NCBI GenBank assembly: GCA_037178975.1
Contig: JASJZH010000005.1
Coordinates: 3,596,001-3,660,000 of the forward strand
Length of the DNA: 64,000 nucleotides
From: Oscheius tipulae
Lineage: Eukaryota; Nematoda; Chromadorea; Rhabditida; Rhabditidae
Direction of reading: 5' to 3'
The number at the start of each line of letters is the position of its first letter. The stretch's first letter is position 1. Below the pieces are notes generated by a model that was given only the letters and a program-made list of their open reading frames with translations, ran no database searches and was not told where the DNA came from. Of the stretch, positions 37,046 to 54,900 are shown piece after piece. Made by a program: the position numbers and the translations under genes.

Positions 37046-38864
37046 ATGAGCCTGGTCGAGCCGTCGGCTGGGCTTTTCAACACTGGTGTGGAACTGGATG
37101 TCGTGGAGCGAGGTCTCCGACGAGCACTGGGCACAACCAAGCGGTGTGGACAGAACAAGACGATCACGAGGATCGGCGAGAACCAGGGATTCTTCTCTCG
37201 TGTTGGACTCTTACAGTGCAACTGGCCCGAAGGCACAAATCTGCCCAATCATGTCGTGGTGAAGGTAAGCCGAGAGATAAGCGGATCCCAACGATCCAAT
37301 TGGGTTCAGATTACCACACTGCTGAACACGATTGCCATGAACCAACGAGGGAAGAGGGAGATTACCAAAAAAGACAAACAGACTTGGAGTGGCAAGGCAA
37401 TGAAGCTCAGAAAGGTATGGGACATTTTTAGTCCTTTGAAAACAGATTCAGTGGCACAACAATGAGATCCTCTTCTACGACGCCATCCAGAAGATCTCCT
37501 GCCTTGACATTCTTCCTCGCATGTACTGTGGGCGGAAGTTTGATGAGGAGAACCAAGACATCGGCTTTGTTTGTATGGAATATGCTGAGAGCTGTCACAT
37601 CAAACACATCTATGAGAATCTGGGTGCGAAGGAGATCGAGCAGGGTTTGGTCTCCTTGGCTGAGATTCAAAGTGTGATGGACAAGGTTCCCGAGAAGCAG
37701 AGAGAAGTCTTCACTGTCTCGGCCTACGAGGAACTGTATGCAGATATTCTCAGTCCAGATGTGAGTTTCTCTCGCTTATTACGACTTCCTTTAGGTTCTT
37801 TCCTTCCGTCTTTCGGAACTCGAAAGCCTTGACCCTTCCCTTTCTGGTCTCATCTCTCAAATAGACGTCGAGGGAAGCAAGTTGCCTTCGGTCAAGCTTC
37901 CGAAAAAAATACACGAGGATCTAGGTGAGTGATTCTGATGAAAACACGACAAATAGTTTCAGGAATGGAAGCAGTCTTTGTGAACGGAGACATGTACAGT
38001 CCGAACCTGCTCTGGAAGACTGACGAGAATGGAGAGGCTCAGTTGCACAAGATAATTGATTGGCAGGTATGAGAACACACGATTGATATCAGTATCGGTG
38101 AGGATTGTCTCGTTCCCGATACAGTACGGATGGATCTTTGACTGGCTCTTGAGACGGGCTTGGGTAATCTGTTTACCTAATCGGTATTGAAGAAATTTCT
38201 CCGGTTGTCCAGACAGTACAGATGGAATTTTGCGTATCTGCCGATCCTAGATGGCGATAATTTGTTTAACTACCGAGACAGTATGGTAGCCAGGTTGTCA
38301 AAACAGTTCATCTGAGAGTTTTGTGTCTCTTTCGAAACATGTGTCTGTTCAAAGAGACCGATTTCAGTTCTGTCACTACGGCTGTCCAGCCGAGGATATT
38401 GTTCGCTTCCTCATCAGTTCCACTTCGACCGAAGACCGTCGAGCTAACTGGGAGAGATGGCTTGGTCTATACCACAAGGAGATTTCAAATCGGATGGAAG
38501 TGGCTCCCTTTTCCTTAGCCCAGGTATGTTTGCTACAATGTTTCGAATTTATCTAGGGCATCAGGGAACAGTTTCTTAGGGTTTGCTCTATTGGTAAACA
38601 AACATTCGGAACGGCCTACTAATCAGAGACGGTTCACGTCATCTGAACTTTGTCCCAGACCGCGAATTTCAGCTTACTGCCGCCTATCGTCAGCTATTCA
38701 CTCTGGCCGCATTGGCATTCCTCGGAACCGTTCCCGAGGTCTACAGAGCAGCTTCCCAGAACTGTCCGGAAGATGAGGGAAAGAAGAGACGACAGACGAT
38801 GGCGGCGAAAGTTCGAGGAATTCTGGAAGATATTCTGGACTACGATAACAGAAAGTGTGGTTAA
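37046..38864 (+). CDS. CHK/DUF1679-type kinase-like protein
   Basis: A protein of about 400 residues from the choline-kinase/aminoglycoside phosphotransferase-like superfamily, in the CHK (DUF1679) branch expanded in nematodes. The substrate is unknown; some EcKinase-like relatives are linked to ecdysteroid or xenobiotic phosphorylation. The start MSLVEPSAGLFNTGVELD lies one base after a TTCTTTCAG acceptor. Blocks: NQGFFSRVGLLQCNWPEG, then LPNHVVVKITTLL (presumed ATP lysine region), FYDAIQKISCLDILPRMYCG, CMEYAESCHIKH, the catalytic-loop region FVNGDMYSPNLLWK, and IIDWQFCHYGCPAEDI (metal-binding aspartate). The histidine usually found in HGD is an asparagine here. It ends DYDNRKCG then TAA. 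The intron at 38068-38365 holds a degenerate tandem repeat. AATAAA occurs near 38911. Confidence 0.88.
38087..38310. repeat. Degenerate roughly 90-bp tandem repeat inside a CHK-gene intron
   Basis: CAGTACGGATGGATCTTTG and CAGTACAGATGGAATTTTG are the best preserved words, followed in each unit by a TTTGTTTAACTACC-like or CTGTTTACCTAATC-like word. A third partial copy has GACAGTATGGTAG. It is wholly intronic. Confidence 0.45.
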
Positions 38865-39260
38865 ATTGGATACCTGTACAAAGAACTTGCTTGTACATAG
38901 TGATCACATAACTAATAAAATAGTTTTTTCGTCTAAAAGAAGCTGAACTTCGTGGACAGAGGGGATTTTATCCACTTTGTCTTCCGCCACACTCCTTATC
39001 ACAGCTCCCACAATCGATAGTAGCCCAAAGGTACAACACCATTCATTAGAAGCTGTTTACCGACCCCGGTCTTCATCTTCTCCCTTGTGACCTTATCGTG
39101 TTATCTCTCAGAGCGAGTCTCCACCCTCGACCTTTCATTAGCATAGAGAGACCAAGAAAGAGACAGGACTCTGTCTGACAGACCCCTTATCACTCTTTAT
39201 CTCTGATTCCTTCATTCGTCTACACCTTTTTTTCGGTTTATGCGGTCAAACTGAGTCCGT
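38865..39260. other. Short intergenic stretch
   Basis: It carries AATAAA (about 38911) of the kinase-like gene and the 5' region of the MRP gene. No other feature is seen. At about 400 bp the spacing is longer than a typical operon gap. Confidence 0.5.
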
Positions 39261-45462
<6,202 letters not shown>

Positions 45463-45690
45463 TCGCATCAAGAAGCCCGAATCTAATAGAGCTTATTGTT
45501 CTCACGAGTTCCTACTGGGTATTTTGCCTGTTGAAATGTCTGTTTTAAATGAATTGTACTGCAACATACTTTATTAAGGCATTCTGTGAGGATAAAGCTG
45601 TCGAAAAGCCAGTTAGTTTAGAGAGAAAACCCTGTTGCGTAGAGTCTCTGAGATACGGATGATTATGATATGGAGTAGGAGGATGTGCCT

Positions 45691-47576
45691 CTAGATGGAA
45701 CGGTAGGGAGCCAACGGACCGAGGTTGGTCAACACGAAGAGGACGACGATGGTGAAGGCCAGTCCCAGGACAATACCTAAAATATGTTTTGGTTTTGAAT
45801 GAAGGAGACAAACCGAGGATGAGGAAGAATCCGGCCATCATTCCGGCGATACGCTGCTTGCTGGCATCGACAGAGCTAGGAGCATACATCATTCCCAGTC
45901 CGCTGAGGTATCCCGAGCTGATGGACATCAGGATGGCCATGAACACGTAGAGATAGGTGCTGGGGAAGAAGACGGGCCAGGTGCGCGTGGCAACACGGCA
46001 GTTGCAGAAGAAGAAGAACGGGATGAAGACGGCTCGGGCATAGACCGCGATCCAGAGCTTGTCAGCCGGCATCTGGAACTTGCTGGCCAGGAGGGATCCG
46101 ATGAAGGCAAAGACGTTGAACAGGAGGAAGCAGGTGATGCTGATAAAGAGGTTCTCCGGGATGGGGAAGTTGTAGGTTTCATCGTTTCCAGCGTCACTGA
46201 TTTCGACCATGAGTCCGGGGAAGCAGGTCAGAGTGACGAAGAAGACCAAGAAGACATTGAGGAACATCCGCCAACCTTGCTTGAACGTGTCGATGTAGTC
46301 CTGCTTGGTCACTTTGGTCTCGATGTGGTCTGACTTGGCAGCCAGAGCTCTCTGCTCCTTGAAGTAGATGTAGTAGGGCAGTTTGCGAAGCGTGAACAGG
46401 GAGATGAAGCAGACGATGAGACAGACGAGAGCCATGCTGAAGTAGAGGAGGGCAGCGTCACGGACATCCGTCATCACTGAAAATGTTCTATCTCTGAACT
46501 ACCAAGATTTGACTAACCGGAGAAGGCGAAGATGTTGACCAGAGCGACGAAGGTTCCACAGAGATTGTTGCCAATGATGACGGCATTGGTGTACTTGAAG
46601 GGCAGATCGGCAGCCATTCCGAAGACACTGTTCTGGTAGATTCCATTGGCACTGTTCAGGATAGCGATGGTGACTAGCGTGAGCACGGTGAAGGCGATTC
46701 TCCCTAAAGATTTGTCTGGACTTTGCCATGGAGTGGATTATTTTGTCGCCTTTTTGCAAACAGCGCAGGTGTGAAGAGGCTTTGCACCTCGGGTATACAC
46801 TCTCTCCACTTATCAACTCTGCCGTAGACTGCAAACAGACACAGTCCATACGAGATAAGAACAACTGATTGATGACCAAAAACAGTCGCTACTCTTTCGG
46901 CTATCGATTAGGACTACTTACAGCTCCAGGTGTCCACGTAGATGAAGCTCATAGTGAAGATGATCATCATACCGACGATCGAGAGGGCAGTGCAGATGCG
47001 CTTAGTCAGATCACCCTTGATAGTGATGAAGACATTGATCAGGTTCAGAAGGAGATTGGGGATCTGGGAGGCCAAAGTCATGTAGCTGAGGAAGTTCTCA
47101 GAGAGCGGGGTCGAGACCAGGCCTCCGGTCTCATTTCTCTCCATGATTTTGAAGTTTGTGTAGTACTGAAATGTTTGAATTGATCTCTTGCAACGTGAAC
47201 ACATCGGTCTTGTCCCAAATGCCAGCTGACCCGGTCCGACAGAATGAATCACCTGTCCAAACCATTGTTCTGTGGTTCCCAGGAACTTTCCCCACAGAAC
47301 CCCTTAAAAGTATCAACAGATGAACTCACACCGGGAGCGATGTTGATGAACATGTTCCAGGGCATCAGGGTTCCGATTCCGTGAAGAAGAATAATCAGGT
47401 AGACGAAATGATGACGGTCGATGGGAATCCTTGTCCCTCCGAGGAACGGATCCACCTCGACAGTTTCCTCATCTGTAGACTGACATAAAGAAGAGTCAAG
47501 AAAGTGACCAACCCTTGCGAGTAAAGCGGACCTTGGCCTCTTCGTGCTCCGGAAGAGGAGCCGTCTCGGAAGTCAT
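45691..47576 (-). CDS. Equilibrative nucleoside transporter (ENT, SLC29 family)
   Basis: This family moves nucleosides across membranes by facilitated diffusion, with 11 predicted spans. The start MTSETAPLPEHEEAKV lies two bases after a CTTTCAG acceptor. A short intron leads to DEETVEVDPFLGG, then the diagnostic first-helix block LHGIGTLMPWNMFINIAPG. Later blocks: FLSYMTLASQIPNLLLNLIN, ALSIVGMMIIFTMSFIYV, NSANGIYQNSVFGMAADLP, YTNAVIIGNNLCGTFVAL, FVTLTCFPGLMVEI, FNVFAFIGSLLASKFQMP and LGIVLGLAFTIVVLFVL. It ends APYRSI then TAG at 45691-45693. Skipping the last intron would instead leave the frame open to 45545, but that loses the last hydrophobic helix. Five or six short introns. The total of about 430 residues is normal for ENTs. 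Confidence 0.93.
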
Positions 47577-49005
47577 TACTGAAAGAGAGATTGATTAGAA
47601 ATGGGGAGAGAGAGCAAGGGTTCGAGGATCAAAAGTGAGGAAGAACGGTCCAAAAGCTCCGCCCATCTCTCGAACCACGCGCCGGACACTCTTTTGTTCA
47701 CTGGAAAAAAGTTAGAGGGTGCAGATGGCGGAGACAAAGAACATGATGCAGAATCTGTCGTGGACAAAGTCGACAAAATCGGGGAAGGATACGAGGTACA
47801 GCCTCTTACCCGATGAATAAGCCACCCACTCGGTCTGTCTTTTAAACTGTTGCTTATTTTTAGGGATTACTATAGGTAGTAGTCATAGGCCGAGGGAGAG
47901 GGAGACAAGCATTACCAGTGGTCTGGAATAGATGGGAACAGAGAATTGACACATCGAAGATTGTCCGGATCAAAACAAAATCCGGATGAGAGAAAGGGTC
48001 ATGGAATCCAAAACTGTCTGGTTCAGAATGATTCTGAACTTTCTAGTTGAAATTTTATCGTTTTTAATTCCAAAAGATAGAATTAAAAACGAGAGTAAAG
48101 AAATATATAAAGAGGCTGGAGCAAACAAGGCCTCACATGGCTGACTATTTTTTCTCAGAAGCCTTGTTTTCTAGAAAGCTGAGCGAAAGTAAACACCCAA
48201 CTGTATCGATTTCGTAAGTCCAAAGCAGCGGTCAGATCCCTGGAAAAGCAAAGAAAACAGAGTCAAGATAAAATCCAAGTTCGAAAAGGTGTCCGTCGCG
48301 TAGTAAATGGAGACGTAGATTGATGTGACGAGAGGGGCGCGAAACGGGTCAAAGGTCTCTGATTTCAAATGTAAGCATAGGAGAGAGCGATAGGACAAGA
48401 CCGTAAGTCATCTTGTGACTACGACAAAAAGAGCCGACTTCCCATGGAAAGAATGGTTTTATGGCTGAGAAGAGTCCAATACAGACCTGGGGGACACTGA
48501 TCAACAGCTGCCCTCGATTGTGGATATTGATTGTACAGACCAGGGCAGAGAGATAGAGACTAAAACAATCAGCGGTCGTGCCGGGGGAAGTGGATTGACT
48601 ACAAATTACGAGGACACAAATCGGCTCATGGAAGCGAGAGACGTGGGCATGAGGGACAGGTGACCATTGCACTTTGGGTGGACTGGGTTTGCACTTTTGC
48701 AGAAGAGCATTGAGGGACTTACGGAGCCGAGAATTAGCCCATTAGCTGTAGAAAAAGGACGTTGTTCTTGTCATGGTGCAACGAAATGCTTATTGTGAGG
48801 CAAAAGCTTGCAATAACTCTCGTCTTAAAGTAGCCTTCTTGTTTCGGAACAACAACATGCTGAAAAAAATGTTTTATTGCTGTAAGCAATTGGGAAATTC
48901 TTGGAAACAGTCCGAATTCTGTGAAGAAAGGTATTCTGGCAACTCAAAGTTATTCAGATAAATAGCAATACCGCCAATTTTTTTTTTGAAATCAGAGGCA
49001 AGAAG
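47577..49005. other. Non-coding stretch upstream of the ENT gene
   Basis: Frames on both strands at 47576-47816 and 48171-48672 have no domain or coherent splice chain. The left end is the promoter side of the ENT gene. The right end borders the foldback element. Confidence 0.5.
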
Positions 49006-49911
49006 GGGTCTGCTTCGATTTGACCGGAATCGATTTTAACTGTGGCGATTTTCGTCAGAATTCGATTTCGCTCCGTTACGTTTTTGAACACATCGATTTC
49101 GACGTGTTCGGTTTCAACAAAATTTGTACGCAACCACGTACAGACATTTCTACCGTATGTTCAAAAATGATTTCTTTTATATTTTCTTAGTTTCTTTTGT
49201 GTTTTTGTGTCACCATGTATGTTTTTACAGCGTTTGTTCGAAATCGGCTGCGAAACTGATTGCGGTGAATCGATTTGTTCCAAAGACCCTCTTTTAAGAC
49301 AAGATATGCTATCATGACAAGAAAAAAGCTTTGTGCCATTAAATAGCGACACAGTAGGACACCCTTCTTTTGGCGATATGCTCAAGATCAAGATGTAGCT
49401 CCTCCATTTAAATGCTTCGACGCCTTTATAACATTGTCAAGAGGGTTCTTCTTTCCTTCTCCTTGGTTTGCGGCCAGGAATCGGCTAAAAAAATTATTTA
49501 TGAAAAAAGATTGGGATGCTTTCAAGTTCGGGATATTAGTCAACACATCTTTGTACTTCTCTGTTCTGTCTCTTCATTTATGATTTTTTGGAAGTTTTGA
49601 AAGACGAGGTCACTCGTGATCAGTTGTGTTTTGCAAAACATTGATATTCTTCAGTAAGACGTTCCTTTTTCGCCAGCCGGATCATTGTGGGCAGCTTTGA
49701 CGATAAATTGGCTTGTCGCGCTTCTTTTGAAGATTTCTAGCACAGGAAGATCACTTCCTATCCTTGGAAATAGCAGAAATAGTAATGTCTGTACGTAGGT
49801 GCGTACAAATTTGGTTGAAACCTAATATGTCAAAATCGTAACGTCGCGAAATCGAATTTTGGCGAAAATGGCCACAGTTAAAATCGATTTCGTTCAAATC
49901 GAAGTAGACCC
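49006..49911. mobile_element. Long-TIR foldback DNA element, 0.9 kb
   Basis: The left arm (about 49006-49155) and the right arm (about 49777-49911, inverted) match over roughly 135-150 bp with scattered differences. Shared words include GGGTCT-CTTCGATTTGA, AATCGATTTTAACTGTGGC, AATTCGATTTCGC and GTACAGACATT. The arms are rich in TCGATTT words, and the centre (about 620 bp) has no transposase. It is best read as a non-autonomous terminal-inverted-repeat element. Flanks give no clear target-site duplication, so the superfamily is open. Confidence 0.75.
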
Positions 49912-49989
49912 AGTTTTTTCTCGTACCTATTGTTTTGCTAAAATTTTATCTATTTATTGTCATAAAGCTTCTTTAAATGTTCAGTGCCC

Positions 49990-50336
49990 ATGGCAAGAGA
50001 AGCCGAAAGCAGCCAAGAATTCTTCGAAGCCGATCCTTCGCCTTCTCCGCCAGTAACCGAGGTTTCCATCTACAGTTTCTATCATCAAATGATGGACAAC
50101 TACCCTCGTAGCACTCTGACTGTCTCTGGTTAGTAAATTGTGTTCTTCCTTGTCTAAAAATTGTTTCATCTGTTATCTGGCTCCTTCTACTTGTCTGGAG
50201 CTACTTCGTCGGCTTTTTTGCCGTCATCTTCTACGCAACCATCTTCATTGCCATCTATCTTAGCATCGGGGAGAAGAAAAAGGATGAAGTCAGGTATCCC
50301 GTCTTCAATCCCACGCAGCGCCATCCATTTTTCTGA
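49990..50336 (+). CDS. Small single-span membrane protein, gene model uncertain
   Basis: A TTCAG acceptor five bases before the ATG opens MAREAESSQEFFEADPSPSP and then SIYSFYHQMMDNYPRSTLTV, followed by a GTTAGT donor at about 50129. A second frame holds a strong membrane segment, IWLLLLVWSYFVGFFAVIFY, then GEKKKDEVRYPVFNP and a TGA at 50334-50336. The join between the two parts needs an acceptor near 50170, but no AG is present there; the only AG (50200) gives a different, non-hydrophobic frame. A later exon at about 50726 (SVENLRIPSEKQPFSVITTF) could follow DEV in phase. No family is recognised. It could be a pseudogene, have a non-canonical splice, or contain a sequence error. Confidence 0.4.
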
Positions 50337-50533
50337 CGAGCAATTGGTGTATGAGAGCAAATTGTATCTACGTAATCTATAAACCATCTTACCCTCCTTA
50401 TGCTCTCATTTCTGGTCGGATTTTTTGGGAAATTTTTTTTTCGCGTTCGTTTGCTTTCTTCGGCCACTACTAGACCATAAACAGAGCTTGTAATCAAAAT
50501 CTAGGGTGTATTTTGCTGATTAAATCCTTTTTT

Positions 50534-51159
50534 GGTAATACTTCGGCAGGCACTACGCTTCATTCAAATTTTTTCGCGCGCAATTTCGTTTTTTGAACAA
50601 TGTTTCAAAACAGGAAACCGAGGTTTATACCCACAAAAAAGGTTAAAGGACTGCTCTGAAAGGTACTTGCAACAAGGAAGTACAGTAAGAAATTAAATAA
50701 TGCTGTAAACTGTAGAAAGTGATAGTCAGTCGCTTTACTGTCACACTATGGCTGGTCAAGACTCGTCTCTCATCCAACTCTGTAGAGAATTTGAGGATCC
50801 CATCCGAAAAACAACCTTTCTCCGTCATTACGACCTTCTACCAGCCAACGATCCTGTGGGATAAGGCCGAAATGGAGACGAATTCCTCGCATTCTGCAGC
50901 CAGAAGCCGTTCAATCCGAACAAACCAATACGAAAAAAAGGCTTTCAAAACGATCTGTAACTACTACATTTATTTTTCTAGATGCATAACATACCGTTTG
51001 TTGAGGACAAAAGAATGATAAAAAGAGACAAATACGGAAAAATAGCAGAAAGCGACAAAACTGAAAAAAAAATCAATGTGAAAAATTGTATCCGCACCAA
51101 AAAACGAAATTGCGCGCGAAATAATTTGAATGAAGCGTGGTGCCTGCCGAAGTATTACC
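50534..51159. mobile_element. MITE, copy 2, around exon-like sequence
   Basis: The left end GGTAATACTTCGGCAGGCAC and the right end are near-perfect inverted copies. They extend about 65 bp inward (GCTTCATTCAAATT, CGCGCGCAATTTCGTTTTTTG in inverted orientation). The ends match the element at 23247-23552. The core is about 495 bp and contains a less AT-rich, open stretch at 50720-50950. It may be one element with captured sequence, or two solo ends either side of a host exon. Confidence 0.7.
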
Positions 51160-51234
51160 CCATTTTTCCATCAGTCCGAAAAGGACTGACCTAGTTGTAA
51201 TCTAGATACGATCTAACACCCATTGCCTCTCCCC

Positions 51235-51597
51235 ATGTTCATTGCCAGCTGCCTTATTCTTCTTCTTGTCGGGAAAACACTCGCAGCAACCTGTTCTTCC
51301 GACGAGTACTGTCCAAACGGCTGGTCGGTGCTCCGAAATGACGAACTCAGCCCAAAAACTTGCGATCCCATGAAGGTTTGTTAGTTTAACAAGCCGGAAA
51401 TTCATTCAGTACCAAACGAAATGCCCCAAACCGCATCAATGTGTTCATTCCAAGTGTGGTATAAGTTTCTGCTGCGCAAATCCGGGTAAGTCCACTATTT
51501 TGAGAGATAGATCGAAGTTTTAGAGAACTTGAGAAGGTGGAAACAACAGAAGGAACTGGAGGAGGAGATGGCTGGAGAGACTGACGACGAACTTTGA
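51235..51597 (+). CDS. Small secreted Cys-rich protein ending in DDEL
   Basis: About 94 residues in three exons. A clear signal peptide MFIASCLILLLVGKTLA is followed by ATCSSDEYCPNGW, KTCDPMK, YQTKCPKPHQCVHSKCG and SFCCANP. The mature part has about ten cysteines, which suggests disulfide-bonded folding in the secretory pathway. The C-terminal part is charged (RRWKQQKELEEEMAG) and ends TDDEL then TGA at 51595-51597. DDEL is a known variant of the KDEL/HDEL retrieval signal in some species, so ER residence is possible, though not certain here. The two introns are about 35-40 bp. The next gene (Rab32 type) starts 360 bp downstream. I cannot name the family. Confidence 0.8.
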
Positions 51598-51956
51598 AAT
51601 ATTACTTTGTTCTAATCGAGAGAAAATGAAAATATAGATTGTGATTTTCTCTTTTGATGTTAAAAAAAACTATGACCTCCGGTGACGTTCTAATAACAAC
51701 TAGATAAGCCAAGGTCTCCGAGATAAGAAACACTTTCTCCTTCCCCGACATTAGACTATTTTCCTCCTTTTCTACTGATTTATAGTGGAAGTCCTCCCAA
51801 TTTGAACAGCCGATTGCCACGCAGACTGGCTCTTCCATTCCTCCACAATATCTTATCAAACCGACCCCCACAAAAAGAACAACACCTCGCTTTTCTTCAA
51901 TTTGTTTTTCTTGCATATTTTTGTTCAGGAGTCTATATTCCTTTGGTAGATTCGAA

Positions 51957-54900
51957 ATGGAGGTAGGGATACATTTGATACGTTTATAAAGATTCAGGAC
52001 GATACCCCTGTCGCAAAGAAGCAATATTCGTTCAAAGTTCTAGTCATTGGTGATCCAGGGACTGGGAAAACCTCAATTATTCGACGACTTGTTCACAATG
52101 TCTTTACGCAGAACTACAAGGCCACTGTGAGTTTGGATTCCCTCACGTCAATGTTTTGTCGCGACTCGATAAGAGCTGTTTTCTTCCAGATCGGTGTCGA
52201 CTTTGCGCTAAAAATAATGGCAGTGGACCCCACACGACTCGTGCATCTCCAGCTCTGGGACATTTCTGGTAGGAGAGACGATAATATTCATTGATAAGGA
52301 GAGAAAAAAGCTGCCGCGATATTTACAGAAAAGAGACACGGGGATCAGAACTCATAAGGGAGGGTTGGTCGTAGTTTTCTCATTGAGCAAAAAGGTGGAG
52401 AGAGAGGGTGAGAGTTTGTGAGAAAGATGGTTCTATTTTTGGGAGACTTCGGCAAGGACGCATATGAAAAAACTGGTCAAGAGTCTAGCTATTGTTGAAG
52501 ACGTGACCAATCTGCGTCTGGGCCGCGCTGGACTGCACCTGACGATGGTGATGGACTCCCTGGTTTGGGTTCGCCAGTGCGTAGCCATAGAACCTGAAAA
52601 GGTTCTTGTATGAGAGAAACAGACAGTTTAGTAATCATGAGACTGTACTGACCCTGACTCTATTTGATAGGGCTGTCCATAGAAACGTTTAGTAGTGTGG
52701 TAGTAGAAGGGATTCTCATCCGCGGACCAGTAGACACTCTGTTCTTCTCGAGCCATGACCGAGACTGGTGAGAGTTGGGCTCCACCGCCACTCGGAACCG
52801 ATCCCATAGCACTGTTCCTCATGGTTCCCTGTCCGCTGAACTCTTCTCCCAGGGGAACAGCCACAGTAGAATCAGGGGATGAGGAACGGTGGTGCAGGAT
52901 GTAGGACGACCTGTAGATAGCGTGATAGGTTATTTGGCATTGAGATTGAGATGGAAGAGTCATTAGGATAGTCACACTGGGATAAACCTCACCGGAGCGT
53001 ACAGACAACTCCGCAGAGGACCGCGAGAACACAAGCCAGTGTGGCCCCAGCTGCCAGAATGAGAGCGACCTCGTATATTGTGATCTGGGTCGAGGTGGAT
53101 TGAAGGACATCCCTGGCTCCGAGAAGTTTTTGCTAAAGATTACGGTTCGGTATTTCTCTCACTCTAACTAACCAGATAGAATACGTTGGTCAAGGCCGGT
53201 GAGACAGTATAATGAGCAATGGCAGCTACAATAATGTGGAGGATCGAAGACGAGGCCAAGAGTCGAGGATATGCTGCACACATGATCTGTACGATGAAGA
53301 CACAGCCGGCTAGAGGTCCGTTTCCGAGACGGAAGAACGGAACTTCCATCGGGACCTCACTCCACCTCCATTTTCCTAGTTCGAAAACGACATAGCAGCC
53401 AGTGATTACCACGGCGTAGAAGAGAGTTCCCAGAGAAAAGATCAGATGGACTCCTGGAGATTGTTACACGACTTTCAACTGTACTCTTACCGCTAGAATG
53501 TCTGTAGGTTCCTGTCGGCTGGCTAGCAACCTCTCTTCCGTAGATGAAGCAACAGACCAAAGAGGTCAGTGCCTCAGCTGCGAAGACTCCACAGGTACAA
53601 CTCTCGAGAACGATCTGCCCAACATGAGTCTTCTGGTCTCCCCGAATGTAGATATCATAGGCGGAGAACTGGTAGATGAGATTGACAGCGGCGCACATCT
53701 TCTCGATCGAGATACCTAACGTTACGACGTTCATGATGAATCGGGTCGTGATCATTGTTCTAGAATCAATATGAGTAAAGTATAAGTGAAAAGCTACGAA
53801 TAGTTTCCGCTTCCAAGTAGTCCACAAGTCGCAAAGAGGATACTCGTCCAGAGCAAGTCCCCACCAAGGAACTCTCCTCGCCAGGGCAGATTCAGTAGTC
53901 CCAGAATGGTCAAGGCCATCAGACAGGCTCCCCAGAGAACATGGAGCAATCCGAGAAGCTTGGTTTGGATGGCCAGGCCCTGAAACGTGTCGATAGGCTG
54001 TCAGTCCGCTCGTACCTTGTCTACTCTGACATTCATAGAGAAGAAGTCCAGCTGGAGATAGGTTCCGACTATGACGGCCGAGAAAGCACAGAGGAAGAAG
54101 AGGATTCCATACGAGCCAATCAGGACACCGAAAGCTACAACGAGAATGTAGATTGAGGACGTATGACTGGTGATTGACGGATCTCCGTTCTCTCTGCCCC
54201 GGTAGTAGACCTTCAGGTCGTTCTTGTAAAAAGGGAAGGTACAAAAGTCGACTGACTTGATACACCACACGGCAGCTACGACCGAAAGAGCCATAGCGAC
54301 CTAAAGATTGTTATTGGAAACAGGTAGAAGTCTGCCAACCTTGAGGTTGAGCTGCTCATGCTTCCTCCTAACAGCCAGCAGATCCATGGCTCCACTACAG
54401 ATGGCCAACATGGCTGCAATATGCTCCAAGGCGATTTTGATGTAGCGATCGATGGTGGCGACCTTCTCATGCTCGTATTCGATGAAGACAGCTAGTCCGA
54501 GGACTCCCAATCCGAAGAAAAACTTGATCACTGCGGTGGCTCCCAGTGTCCGACGAGCGTTCTCCATAGCCAGTTCTTGGTCTCTCTGAATCATATTTGT
54601 TATTGTAAAATGTAAGAAACCAACGGATTGCAGAGGGTAGATGGGAGTAGTCACGACTACCAACTTCTCCAGAAGGAACAAGGCAATCAGAGAGACGAAG
54701 GCGGCTAGAGCCGGAACTCCGATCATGATTGCGGAGATGGCGATTCTTCCCGCAAAATTTTTCTGCTCCTGACCGAACTCGGCCAGGAAGCCGGGAGCTG
54801 TCTGGATCTGTTGGAGATTGTCATGGGCGTCAACGACTCTGTAGGTTGTGAAGCCATAGAAGACAGCACTGGCTATTCCAATGACCAAAGAAACACAATA

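Noticed and set aside
47601..47816. Charged 71-codon plus-strand frame upstream of the ENT gene
   Set aside because: No introns, no leader acceptor and no domain; the minus strand is equally open.
48171..48672. Hydrophobic minus-strand frames
   Set aside because: Several frames are open at once and splice joins do not give a continuous membrane protein.
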